NCBI RefSeq assembly: GCF_030816195.1
Contig: NZ_JAUSXS010000001.1
Span: forward strand, 1,883,501 to 1,947,500
Direction: 5' to 3'
Origin: Pseudomonas sp. W4I3
GTDB lineage: Bacteria; Pseudomonadota; Gammaproteobacteria; Pseudomonadales; Pseudomonadaceae
DNA length: 64,000 nucleotides
Every line of letters begins with the position of its first letter. Position 1 is the stretch's first letter. The notes beneath the pieces were generated by a model. That model was not told the origin of the DNA. It was given only the letters and a program-made list of their open reading frames with translations, and searched no databases. A program made the position numbers and the translations under genes. Shown one piece after another: positions 30,235-37,904 of the stretch.

Positions 30235-30415
30235 TGGGTAATAGGCAAATTCGTTGAAAGTGATGGGGCAAAGGGGGCGCTTGGCCCAGCATTTTTTGCG
30301 ATGGCGGCAAGGTTAACATGCGAGGTCGGGGGTTCGCAGGTTGCAAAAGGGGGGGAGTACGCAGTAGGAAAGCGGTTATGCGTAAAAGGCGCCCGAAGTG
30401 GGTTCTGTAGTACCG

Positions 30416-30787
30416 TTACTTGGACCGGCGCCCACTGGCAGGAAACAAACCTCTGATGACCCCTAGAAAAGCGGCAAACAGATTGATGGACGTTGCCGTG
30501 GTGATGGCAATCAATACGTTATCCGAGAACGGCGCTTTCCCGGAGTAGTAGGTAGACCAGCCATTCCACACCAGAAGAACCGCCCAGAAGATCACGCCAC
30601 AGGCAGCAAACCAAAAGGCCCGGCCTGCATATTTCTTGCGCAGTTGCCTTTCGGCCTTTTGGTCTTTCAGGTTCTGGCTTCTTTCATCGTCCATGCCTAC
30701 CGCGTGCTCGCCGCCAGGTTGGGAGTCCTGGTCGGGTCCTGTCGCCAGGGGCAGGGTGAGCCTGAGGTTGTCGAGCTCCTCACTCAC
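30416..30787 (-). CDS. Small two-helix membrane protein, candidate toxin
   Basis: From a GTG at 30787 the product is 123 residues: a hydrophilic N-terminal half, a charged linker (QKAERQLRKKY), then two hydrophobic helices (AFWFAACGVIFWAVLLVW and IAITTATSINLFAAFLGVI) and a short basic tail. That GTG overlaps the stop codon of the upstream Panacea-like gene (CGTGAGTGA), indicating coupled translation. A longer frame to 30853 would overlap further. A small membrane protein downstream of a Panacea antitoxin is an arrangement reported for PanAT toxin-antitoxin pairs, but no toxin family was recognised. The start is uncertain; an ATG at 30694 is an alternative. Confidence 0.6.
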   Translation of the reverse strand: MSEELDNLRLTLPLATGPDQDSQPGGEHAVGMDDERSQNLKDQKAERQLRKKYAGRAFWFAACGVIFWAVLLVWNGWSTYYSGKAPFSDNVLIAITTATSINLFAAFLGVIRGLFPASGRRSK

Positions 30788-31274
30788 GGTTGCGGCTCTG
30801 CGGGTGAATGAGTTCGGCCATTTCTTTCCAGTCCATTGCGGATCCGTCGGCACCCCGGAGCGCCCAGGCTGTGCCGTCTTCGTGCGACAGGTTGGACAGC
30901 TGGGTTCCCGACCATTTGCCGTATTTGGCGATGATTCGGTCGATCAGGCGATGGGCATAGGTGTCGCTGTCGGGAATCCTCGGTGTAACGAAGACAATGT
31001 CTTCATCTTCGGCGTCAGGCTTCAAGTTGCTGAGCAGCGAAGTCACCGGACGGCTGCCGTAGGATTTCAACTCATGGTACAGCGATGGAATGACCGGGCC
31101 GTATTGCCAGCGGGCAAAGTGGTCATCCATAAGCGGTTTATCACGCTCGCGCAGGTGCCACGACTGCGTATAAAACAGCAGTTTCTGCAGCTTCATCGGC
31201 GTCAGGTCGGAAAGTTTGCCTTCCTTCGCACGTTCAATGAAGGCGTTAGCGACAGCTAGCGCTGAATAAGCCAT
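30780..31274 (-). CDS. Panacea/SocA-like domain protein (DUF4065), candidate antitoxin
   Basis: This 164-residue protein shows the hallmarks of the Panacea domain: an N-terminal SALAVANAFIERA helix, the conserved LTPMKLQKLLFYTQSWHL segment near residue 27, and FARWQYGPVIPSLYHELK near residue 55. The domain occurs in SocA, Mqs-like and PanA antitoxins and in phage proteins such as GepA. GGAGG precedes the ATG at 31274. It forms a two-gene unit with the overlapping membrane protein, divergent from the tailocin repressor. Function as an antitoxin is inferred from domain and gene arrangement only. Confidence 0.8.
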   Translation of the reverse strand: MAYSALAVANAFIERAKEGKLSDLTPMKLQKLLFYTQSWHLRERDKPLMDDHFARWQYGPVIPSLYHELKSYGSRPVTSLLSNLKPDAEDEDIVFVTPRIPDSDTYAHRLIDRIIAKYGKWSGTQLSNLSHEDGTAWALRGADGSAMDWKEMAELIHPQSRNRE

Positions 31275-31427
31275 GAGCACCTCCGTCTTTGCTAGCTAGG
31301 TTGTTACAGAGTTTTATACATAGGCCCGAAATTGTCGACAAGCAAGGGTGACTCTCAATCTGCGGCGTGTTACAGCCGGTTGTCCTGCGCGTAACTTGAA
31401 CTGCACGCAATAGTAAAGACTGTATGA

Positions 31428-31443
31428 CTGTTCGTATATACAG
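31428..31443. promoter_or_regulatory. LexA-type SOS box between panacea-like gene and tailocin repressor
   Basis: CTGTTCGTATATACAG fits CTG-N10-CAG with an AT-alternating core. It lies 95 bases before the repressor start and could put either the repressor or the divergent pair under SOS control. Confidence 0.6.
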
Positions 31444-31476
31444 TAATTTGTTTCTTTTTCGTCTCACTCGATGGTT

Positions 31477-31507
31477 AAATGCATAGATATGCAAATTAGC
31501 ATTTGCC
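31477..31507. promoter_or_regulatory. Candidate self-operator of the tailocin repressor
   Basis: The perfect inverted repeat TGCATA-GA-TATGCA (31480-31493) and the flanking word GCATTTGCC (31499-31507) lie just before the repressor gene. The same words recur at 32369-32429 in front of the leader RNA, which is what a repressor with two target promoters would produce. Confidence 0.5.
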
Positions 31508-31538
31508 AACCTCAGAAACTCCCGTCACTATCCACTTT

Positions 31539-32273
31539 ATGCAAAAACGCAACGTTTCTATCGTCTTGAAAGAGCTGCTGGATCGCGACCGAATCTCTCC
31601 TACAGAGCTTCATCGGCGCACTGGCGTGCCTCAATCCACACTGTCCCGGATCCTCAGCGGCAAGATCGTTGATCCGTCGGACAAACACATCTCTCGAATC
31701 GCCGAGTACTTTCGCGTCAGCACCGATCACCTGCGCGGGCGCGCAGCGGTGGGGGCTTTGCGCGATGATGGGCGCGACCCGATGCATTCGGAACTCAAGG
31801 ACATAAGCCTGTGGGACGACGACACGCCCGTTAATGATGACGAGGTGTCGATCCCCTTTCTGCGCGAGGTTGAATTGGCTGCTGGATCAGGAAGATTCGT
31901 CATCGAGGAAAGCGAGAAGGCCAGCCTGCGCTTTGGAAAGCGCAGCCTGCGGCATAACGGTGTGCAGTTCGACCAGGCCAAGTGCGTGACGGTGCGCGGC
32001 AACAGCATGTTGCCGGTGCTGCGCGATGGCGCGACGGTGGGGGTCAATGCCGGCAAGAGCGGGATTGGCGACATCGTCGATGGTGACCTCTACGCCATCA
32101 ATCACAATGGCCAGCTGCGGGTTAAACAGCTCTATCGCCTGCCTACCGGTATTCGCCTGCGCAGCTTCAATCGTGATGAGCACCCGGATGAAGACTACAG
32201 CTTCCAGGATATTCAGGATGAGCAGATCAGCATCCTTGGCCATGTGTTCTGGTGGGGCATGTACGCCCGTTAA
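31539..32273 (+). CDS. Tailocin repressor, XRE helix-turn-helix plus S24 (LexA-like) autoprotease
   Basis: This 244-residue PrtR/cI-type repressor has a DNA-binding domain at residues 1-65 (SPTELHRRTGVPQSTLSRIL as recognition region). The self-cleavage site LAAGSG (Ala-Gly) is near residue 113, the catalytic Ser is in VRGNSMLP near residue 156 and the catalytic Lys in LRVKQLYR near residue 194. RecA-stimulated cleavage after DNA damage would release tailocin expression. The ATG at 31539 starts the domain; an in-frame TTG at 31503 would include the operator. No separate activator (prtN) gene is visible. Confidence 0.9.
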   Translation: MQKRNVSIVLKELLDRDRISPTELHRRTGVPQSTLSRILSGKIVDPSDKHISRIAEYFRVSTDHLRGRAAVGALRDDGRDPMHSELKDISLWDDDTPVNDDEVSIPFLREVELAAGSGRFVIEESEKASLRFGKRSLRHNGVQFDQAKCVTVRGNSMLPVLRDGATVGVNAGKSGIGDIVDGDLYAINHNGQLRVKQLYRLPTGIRLRSFNRDEHPDEDYSFQDIQDEQISILGHVFWWGMYAR

Positions 32274-32291
32274 CCTCACCGCGTAAGACAG

Positions 32292-32317
32292 AGCCCGCCA
32301 TCGAGCGGGCTTTTTTT
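32292..32317 (+). terminator. Intrinsic terminator after the repressor gene
   Basis: AGCCCGC and GCGGGCT pair around CATCGA, followed by seven Ts. Confidence 0.85.
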
Positions 32318-32368
32318 CGGCCGCAGAAAACCGGCAAACCCTGTGCCTGCGCGGCATTGCATGCGGTG

Positions 32369-32433
32369 GTGCATTTGTACGGTGAAAATAAATGCATTTG
32401 TGCATTGACTGTATATGCATACATGCATATTCT
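32369..32433 (+). promoter_or_regulatory. Promoter and operators of the tailocin leader transcript
   Basis: TTGACT (32405-32410) and TATTCT (32428-32433) are spaced by 17 bases. The spacer holds the inverted repeat TATGCATACATGCATA (32414-32429), and GCATTTG words occur at 32371 and 32394. CTG-N10-CAT at 32409-32424 is one base from a LexA box. These words are shared with the repressor's own upstream region, so the repressor probably sits on this promoter. Confidence 0.6.
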
Positions 32434-32439
32434 TCACCT

Positions 32440-32793
32440 CAAGCCAGCCAATAAGGCCTGGTGGAGGCGGCAAGGATGCTGCCAAGGAAGACAAGGACGG
32501 CACGCAACATCGGCAAGGACGCCATCGAAGCGATGGCAGGGATGCCAGGCAACACCGGCAAGGATGCCGACGCTCTTTAGTGGTACCGCTTCAAAAACAG
32601 GCAGCGATGAACCGGCCTTAACGGTTCAGAGGGTTGGCAACTGACCCGGGTGTGCAGCGTAAAGCACCAGAAGCAGTTATCCGGCAGACAGGGATCGTGG
32701 TCGGAAAAACATTGAGGAAAGGACCGTACCGCGCCAGTAGCGCCGACAGTCCGAGGACATCATTACTGAAAAGCCCGGGCAACCGGGCTTTTT
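32440..32793 (+). ncRNA. Putative tailocin leader RNA, GGA-hairpin-rich
   Basis: Between the promoter and an intrinsic terminator at 32771-32793 there is about 350 bases with no convincing gene. The first part (32461-32568) contains seven GGA words. Two sit exactly in tetraloops closed by GGCA/TGCC (GGCA-GGGA-TGCC at 32535-32546, GGCA-AGGA-TGCC at 32557-32568), and others in loops such as GGC-AAGGAC-GCC (32512-32523). A perfect stem GCCATCG-AAG-CGATGGC lies at 32521-32537 and competes with some of these. The layout resembles an RsmA/RsmE-binding RNA. A short frame ending at 32580 could alternatively be a small or decayed gene. Confidence 0.4.
32771..32793 (+). terminator. Intrinsic terminator between leader and holin gene
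   Basis: AAGCCCGG and CCGGGCTT pair around GCAA and are followed by Ts. It lies 71 bases before the holin start, so expression of the structural genes from the upstream promoter would need read-through or antitermination. Confidence 0.8.
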
Positions 32794-32863
32794 GGAATGC
32801 CTACCTATCGAAGTATGTGTAAGTGAAAAACGGACTATCCAATGTTCAGCCAGGAGGCGTGAC

Positions 32864-33202
32864 ATGACAAACGAACAACAAGCGTTAGCGGAAATGCCTA
32901 TCTGGCTGGTGATCATATTGGCCTTGATTGGCGGGGTTTCCGGCGAAATGTGGCGCGCCGACAAGGAGGGCGCCCGCGGCTGGTCGCTGATCCGGCGCCT
33001 GGCACTGCGCTCCGGGGCGTGCATGGTGTGTGGGGTTTCGGCATTAATGCTGTGCTACGCCGCCGGTATGTCGATCTGGACGGCCGGCGCCATTGGTTGC
33101 CTCACCGCCATGGCCGGTGCCGATGTGGCCATCGGCCTTTATGAGCGCTGGGCGGCCAAGCGCATCGGGATCAACGAAGGTTCCCGTCAGGACCCGCAGT
33201 AA
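32864..33202 (+). CDS. Tailocin holin (LydA/phage holin 3 type)
   Basis: This 112-residue inner membrane protein has three hydrophobic segments (MPIWLVIILALIGGVSG, ACMVCGVSALMLCYAAG, IWTAGAIGCLTAMAGADVA). It would permit release of endolysin to the periplasm during host lysis. The ATG at 32864 follows a perfect AGGAGG; the upstream frame to 32792 is not needed. It opens the structural operon, separated from endolysin and spanins that lie at the far end. Confidence 0.88.
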   Translation: MTNEQQALAEMPIWLVIILALIGGVSGEMWRADKEGARGWSLIRRLALRSGACMVCGVSALMLCYAAGMSIWTAGAIGCLTAMAGADVAIGLYERWAAKRIGINEGSRQDPQ

Positions 33203-33221
33203 CTGCAAGGACGCTACTCAC

Positions 33222-33737
33222 ATGACCCTTATCGAAAAGCCATCCCAACTCCCCCAAGCCATCGGCGTGGCGCTGCATGCGGCCTTCCCTGACCTCAGGA
33301 TCGGCAGTCACCGGGATTTCCTCGGCGGCGAGGACAACACCGGTGTGATGGTCATGGTTGAAGGCAACGGCCCGGGCATTCGTTCTCGCGAAGGCCGCAA
33401 GGCGCACGTCCTGTCTATTTCGCTCAAGGCCATGGTTGCCCCCGGTGCACTGCCGTTCGATGCCTGCGACCTGGCCAGCCAGTTGATGGATCTGGTGCTG
33501 GATAACCGTTGGAACCTGCCGCAGTCCCAGTGCGATGTGCCAGCGAACATTGTCGCTGCGCCCTCTATGCGCACTGCGGCGGCAACGGACTACGACACCT
33601 GGACTGTGTCCTTCACCCAAACCCTCTACCTGGGACCTGCGTTGCTCAACGATCCTATAGGCCAACCGCTGTTCGCCTGCACCTGGGACGTCTTGAACAT
33701 CGACGACCCCGACCAATACAAGCCACTGGCGGAGTAA
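33222..33737 (+). CDS. Conserved tailocin tail protein, possibly tail terminator/completion
   Basis: This is a 171-residue protein lying between holin and baseplate spike. It has a mixed alpha/beta composition with no signal peptide. Its position and size resemble the tail completion proteins encoded near baseplate genes in Mu- and P2-like tails, but I see no diagnostic motif. It is 20 bases after the holin gene and 3 bases before the spike gene, within the same operon. Confidence 0.6.
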   Translation: MTLIEKPSQLPQAIGVALHAAFPDLRIGSHRDFLGGEDNTGVMVMVEGNGPGIRSREGRKAHVLSISLKAMVAPGALPFDACDLASQLMDLVLDNRWNLPQSQCDVPANIVAAPSMRTAAATDYDTWTVSFTQTLYLGPALLNDPIGQPLFACTWDVLNIDDPDQYKPLAE

Positions 33738-33740
33738 CCC

Positions 33741-34349
33741 ATGTTCGACGCGCTGTTACGCATGCAACTGGGGCCTATCGTCGAGCGCCTGGCGGAGATG
33801 GAAGCCCAGCTCGAAGACCTCTACCGGCGCGCTGAAAGCTTCTGCCGGATTGGTGTTTGCCAACAGGTCGATGCCGCCAGCAATACCTGCCGGGTCAGCC
33901 ACGGTGACTTGCTCACACCGGCCATCCGCTTTTTCAACCCCAGCGCCGGTGCGCAAACCGAAACCCGTATCCCTTCAGTGGGCGAACAATGCCTGCTGCT
34001 CAACTACGGTGGTGGGGAAGGGGGCTCGCAGTCCGTGGCTTTGTTCGGCCTCAACAGTAGTCTCTTTCCGCCAGTCTCCACGGTTGCCTCCTTGACCCGA
34101 CGACGTCATCAAGACGGCACGCAGAGCGATTACGACGACGCCAGCCACACCTTCAACTGGGCCAACGGGCCAACCACGTTCAGCGGTTCCCGCGAACAGG
34201 TCGACCTCAAGGTCGGCGCCGCCAGCCTGACCCTCAACCCGCAGGGCATTACCCTGCAGATCGGCGGCACCGCACTGCTGCTGGATGTTGGCGGTGCTCA
34301 CTTCAGCGGCCCGGTAATAGACCACCAGGGTCGGGTCATCAGCCCGTGA
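33741..34349 (+). CDS. Baseplate assembly/spike protein V
   Basis: This 202-residue gpV-type protein has an N-terminal helix, an OB-fold (GVCQQVDAASNTCRVSHGD to FGLNSS, residues 37-118) and a C-terminal repetitive beta region (VDLKVGAASLTLNPQGITLQ) expected to form the trimeric beta-helical spike. It would tip the inner tube and pierce the target outer membrane. It belongs to the baseplate block V-W-J-I. Confidence 0.88.
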   Translation: MFDALLRMQLGPIVERLAEMEAQLEDLYRRAESFCRIGVCQQVDAASNTCRVSHGDLLTPAIRFFNPSAGAQTETRIPSVGEQCLLLNYGGGEGGSQSVALFGLNSSLFPPVSTVASLTRRRHQDGTQSDYDDASHTFNWANGPTTFSGSREQVDLKVGAASLTLNPQGITLQIGGTALLLDVGGAHFSGPVIDHQGRVISP

Positions 34350-34361
34350 TAAGGACCTCCA

Positions 34362-34694
34362 ATGATCGGCATTGATCGCAACACGGGGGCAGCCGTCGAT
34401 GACTGGCTGCAGTTCGTGCAGCGCGCCACCCGAGCGCTGACCACACCCGTGGGCACGCGGCAGAAGCGTCCGCTGTATGGCTCGCTGATCCCGCAACTGC
34501 TCGGGCAAAACCTTAGCGATGACTTGCTGCTGCTCGCCCAGAGCCATGCCGCCCAGGCGTTCTATAACGCGCAGAACGGCATCGGCGACTTTCAGCCCCA
34601 GGTCATCGTTGCCACCCGCCAGGGCGCCGGGCTGCTGCTGCGCTTTGCCGGCACTTGGAAAAACCGCCAACAATCCTTCGAGGTCGTGACATGA
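34362..34694 (+). CDS. Baseplate wedge protein, gp25/gpW lysozyme-like family
   Basis: This 110-residue protein of the T4 gp25 / P2 gpW family has the usual DNTG-like start (GIDRNTGAAVDDW) and the TPVGTRQKRPLYGSLIP motif near residue 34. The latter corresponds to the conserved E-R/P-x-x-G region of the family. It forms baseplate wedges that anchor the sheath. Its stop overlaps the start of the J gene (ATGA). Confidence 0.9.
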   Translation: MIGIDRNTGAAVDDWLQFVQRATRALTTPVGTRQKRPLYGSLIPQLLGQNLSDDLLLLAQSHAAQAFYNAQNGIGDFQPQVIVATRQGAGLLLRFAGTWKNRQQSFEVVT

Positions 34695-35687
34695 GCATGC
34701 TGATCCCTGGCCAGAACCAACTGGCCGAGCCGGCGATTATCGCGGTCGATGAGTTCGAGCCGCTGCTCGCCGAATTCAAGGCATTCGTGGTCGACTACGT
34801 CGCCACCCGTGCCCCGCAAAGCGCTGCAAAACTCAAGGTCAGCCTCGACAACGAAAGTGAACTGCTGACGTTGGTGCTTGAAGCGTTTTGCGTGCGCCTG
34901 CAAACCCATGAGCGCAAATACAATGCGCGTATCAAGCAGATGCTGGCGTGGTGGGCTACCGGCAGCAACCTGGACGCACGCCTGGCTGACATGGGCCTGG
35001 AGCGCCAAGTGCTCGACCCCGGCGACCCGGCGGCTTTCCCGCCCGTGCCGCCGACGCTGGAAAGCGACGACGACGCCCGCTTGCGTTACTACCTTGCACC
35101 CCACGCTCCAGCAGCGGGCTCGCGGATGCAGTATCGCCGCGAAGTGTTCACCCTCGGCGAGCGACCCACCGTAAAGGTTCAGAGCGCATCGCCGGGCGTG
35201 GTGACCGTCAACTATACCTTCGACCCGGACGGCTATGCGGCGCAGGTCAAGGACGGCAACGGCCGCCGCACTGCGCCCGGCGAGGTGATGGTCACTGTGC
35301 TGTCTCGTGAGGGCGACGGTACCCCATCTGCGGATTTGCTTGACGGTGTACGCCGACATTTCGCACGGCCCGATGTACGGCCGGAAACCGATCTGGTCAC
35401 AGTCCAGGGCGCACAGATTCAGCCCTACAAGATCCGCGTCATCGCCAAGATCAACGCCGGGCCGGACTCGGGCCCTCACCCAGGTGGCGGCGCAGCAGTT
35501 GCTGCAAAACTACGCGGACTCCTGTCATCGCCTGGAAGGGCGCGTCGACCCCAGTTGGATCGACTACGCCATCCACAGTGCAGGGGCGGCGCAGCTGCAA
35601 ATCCTTGAACCACTGGCGCCGATCGTCAGCAACGCGTTCCAGGCACCGTATTGCACGGGTGTCGAGGTGGAGGTGCGTACGCTATGA
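34691..35687 (+). pseudogene. Baseplate protein J with a +1 frame disruption
   Basis: The J-like reading frame starts at ATG 34691 (MSMLIPGQNQ), overlapping the gp25-like stop, and runs in frame to about codon 260. Near 35470-35475 the sequence TCGGGCCCTCACC breaks the frame. Removing one G would restore S-A-L-T-Q and continue in the frame that ends at 35687 with the expected C-terminus (LLQNYADSCHRLEGRVDPSW). Without the correction the first frame ends at 35608 in unrelated sequence. The 997-base span is not a multiple of three. This could be a real mutation disabling the tailocin or a sequencing error in a GGG/CCC run. Confidence 0.8.
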
Positions 35688-36412
35688 GTGAATCCGACGC
35701 GAGTTTGTTGCCAGCCAACAGTTCACCGCTGGAAAAGGCTCTGGACCTGGGCTTCGGCAAATTGCTTGAGCGAGTCACGCCACCTTTTCCAGCGTTGATG
35801 AACCCACTGCAAACCCCCAGCGAATTTCTGCCTTACCTGGCCGCTGATCGGGGTGTCAGCGAATGGGATGCCGACGCCAGCGAATCGGAAAAGCGCCTGA
35901 CCGTGGCCTTGTCCTGGCAGATCCAGCGTCAGGCCGGCACACCCAAGGCCTTGAGCTATGCCGTGGAGTCACTGGGCTTCACTCCCAATATCAGCGCCTG
36001 GTATCAACAGCGACCAATCGGCACGCCCTATACCTTCGACGTGCAGGCGATCATTGGGCGCAGTTGGTCCAGTGGCGATCACAACCGGCTGATCCGTCGC
36101 ATCAACGCGGCCAAGAGCGAGCGAGACCAGGCCACGATCACCGTCGTGCATGAGACCACCCAAGGCCTGCGACTGGCCGGCGCGGCGGATCCTGGGTTGA
36201 GCATCGGCGAAGACAGCCCTCCCGGCGCCTTGCCCGAAGTGAAGCTACACGGTGCGTTCTCCCTCAACAGCGCCGCTCATACCCCCCTGAGCGATGGCGA
36301 GCTGCTGCTTGAAGGCGTGCTGCCGGAACTCGGGCTTGGCGCCCGGCTAAACAGTGCCGGGGTTGCCCGGCACTACACCATTAACGACTACGACCTCAGG
36401 GCGCAGCCATGA
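35684..36412 (+). CDS. Tail/baseplate protein I
   Basis: This is a 242-residue gpI-type baseplate protein that links the wedge to the tail fibre. The conserved region TPSEFLPYLAADRGVSEWD near residue 45 and QAGTPKALSYAVESLGF near residue 85 are typical. It overlaps the J gene stop and the fibre start, both as ATGA, so translation is coupled throughout the baseplate block. Confidence 0.88.
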   Translation: MSESDASLLPANSSPLEKALDLGFGKLLERVTPPFPALMNPLQTPSEFLPYLAADRGVSEWDADASESEKRLTVALSWQIQRQAGTPKALSYAVESLGFTPNISAWYQQRPIGTPYTFDVQAIIGRSWSSGDHNRLIRRINAAKSERDQATITVVHETTQGLRLAGAADPGLSIGEDSPPGALPEVKLHGAFSLNSAAHTPLSDGELLLEGVLPELGLGARLNSAGVARHYTINDYDLRAQP

Positions 36413-36939
36413 CAGATGACATCACGCGCCTGGTGCGCTTCACCTCCAAGGGTTTGGATGAAGTGCTGCAGGCAAAGAATCAGGGCCTCAAAGGCGAAAT
36501 CACCCACATCGGCGCCGGTACCGGCCGCTACAACCCCGACGGCACGGAAGAGGCCTTGCGCGATGAGCGCCAACGGGTCGCCATTGTGGATTACGAAGAC
36601 TTGGGCGAACGCCAACTCCGCATGGCCGCGCTGTTTGACGGCGACGATGAGTACGAGATTGGCGAGTTCGGCTTTTACCTCGCCAGCGGGACCTTGCTGG
36701 CGGTGTATTCCGTGGCAGGGAAGTTGCTGACGTATAAAGCGGCGGCGGCTCGGGTACTGCAGAAGTTTACGCTGAATATTTCGCCGTTGCCGGTGGATAG
36801 CGTGACGGTAGTTGTAGGGTCGGAAAATCTGAATATTCTGATAGCTGAAGAGTTGGCGTCTGTGGCGTCGGCAAATATTGATAATATGGCTCGGCATCTT
36901 AGCGTGCTGTTTCGCGTCATGAAGCTTGAGTCTAAATAG
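36409..36939 (+). CDS. Tail fibre, N-terminal attachment (tail-collar) domain, short
   Basis: This 176-residue protein contains the phage tail-collar fibre domain (DUF3751-like): ITHIGAGTGRYNPDGTEEAL near residue 31 and IGEFGFYLASGTLLAVYS near residue 84. Tailocin fibres of this family usually continue for several hundred residues. Here the frame ends with a short coiled segment (SVLFRVMKLESK), and a separate gene follows. GC content drops in the last third. Confidence 0.82.
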   Translation: MTDDITRLVRFTSKGLDEVLQAKNQGLKGEITHIGAGTGRYNPDGTEEALRDERQRVAIVDYEDLGERQLRMAALFDGDDEYEIGEFGFYLASGTLLAVYSVAGKLLTYKAAAARVLQKFTLNISPLPVDSVTVVVGSENLNILIAEELASVASANIDNMARHLSVLFRVMKLESK

Positions 36940-36970
36940 GCCTTAGCGTTAATCAATAGGTAGCTGTGCT

Positions 36971-37639
36971 ATGGCTTTCTATGACGCTATGTCCTTGAGT
37001 AAAACAAGGGGAGTAAATATTTTGAGCACGGAAACGCAAATTGCAAGTCTTGTCCAGGCTTCTAATAACCTGACAAACGCTGTAAACGGTAAAATTGGTT
37101 CTATCGATGCACGAATGGATCAGGCGCGTGCAGAGTTTGATCAGTTTCGCTCTCTCAAAGATGTTGTAGGCGAGGCTGGCGCGCCCGGCACGTTGCTAAT
37201 GAGCGTCTTCCAAGGCCTTATTTGGGGAACAGGCGCTCCTTATGACGTTGGCGCAACGGGCGGGATGGTTGCGACAGACTTGGGATCGTCGATGAATGTT
37301 TATGCACATTTTAAATTGCCATTCTCTATTAATACCGATGATCAGATGTTTTGGCTGAATGTTCGTGGCTACAGTTACGGTAGTTCGTTGGTGCTTGATG
37401 AAACGTTCGCAGGTTATGTGTATTCGCCCCAGCGGGCAGTGCTTAATCAGTCATGTTTCGGGAAGTTTGATCCTGCTATTTATGCTGACGCTGCTGGTAA
37501 TGCTGTTTGTAGGATCAAAATCCCTAATGTATATGTGACGTCGCTACGAATTGATACGATGCAGATCGGCCGCTACCGCTCGATTAAACTTGGGGATATC
37601 AGGTCAAAACTTTCTCTTTCTCCGACGGTGGAATTTTAA
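36971..37639 (+). CDS. Unknown protein in the fibre module, candidate receptor-binding tip
   Basis: This 222-residue protein starts with a predicted coiled-coil (IASLVQASNNLTNAVNGKIG) followed by a beta-rich domain of about 150 residues. No family recognised. It is AT-rich with codons unlike the flanking baseplate and sheath genes. Its place between fibre base and fibre chaperone gene suggests the distal, specificity-determining part of the fibre. There is no strong ribosome binding site; it starts 31 bases after the previous stop. Confidence 0.6.
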   Translation: MAFYDAMSLSKTRGVNILSTETQIASLVQASNNLTNAVNGKIGSIDARMDQARAEFDQFRSLKDVVGEAGAPGTLLMSVFQGLIWGTGAPYDVGATGGMVATDLGSSMNVYAHFKLPFSINTDDQMFWLNVRGYSYGSSLVLDETFAGYVYSPQRAVLNQSCFGKFDPAIYADAAGNAVCRIKIPNVYVTSLRIDTMQIGRYRSIKLGDIRSKLSLSPTVEF

Positions 37640-37900
37640 ATGAGCGACGTTTCTATGGATGTTTTTCCGTCTCTTTTGATTAGTAAAGAAGGGTTGGAGC
37701 TTTTGGAGTGGTCTTCCATTCGAGTTCGTCGTGATCGACTGTTGCGCGAAACTGATCACACCCAAGTTCAAGACAGCCCACTGACTGAGGCCCAGCGTGC
37801 TGAGGCCGCTACATATCGCAAATTGTTGCGAAACGTCCCGCAAGATGTAGGAGATCCCTTCATCGTTGTATGGCCAGATAAGCCAAGTTTTCTTAAATAA
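37640..37900 (+). CDS. Tail fibre assembly chaperone
   Basis: This 86-residue protein has the C-terminal pattern of phage tail fibre assembly proteins: RRDRLLRETDHTQVQDSPLT near residue 29, then YRKLLRNVPQ and VWPDKP. Its ATG abuts the stop of the preceding gene (TAAATG). It would assist folding of the adjacent fibre, and shares its low GC, so the two were probably acquired together. Confidence 0.75.
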   Translation: MSDVSMDVFPSLLISKEGLELLEWSSIRVRRDRLLRETDHTQVQDSPLTEAQRAEAATYRKLLRNVPQDVGDPFIVVWPDKPSFLK

Positions 37901-37904
37901 AAAT

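Noticed and set aside
32252..32644. Open frames through the GGA-rich leader as protein genes
   Set aside because: The longest frame continues out of the repressor end without a ribosome binding site, shows low-complexity Arg/Gln/Gly composition and crosses the promoter. A shorter frame ending at 32580 remains a minor possibility and is mentioned with the RNA.
35465..35480. Programmed +1 frameshift in baseplate J
   Set aside because: No recognised +1 shift signal (slow codon or stop at the shift site, internal Shine-Dalgarno) is present, and such regulation is not known for J proteins. An inserted base is simpler.
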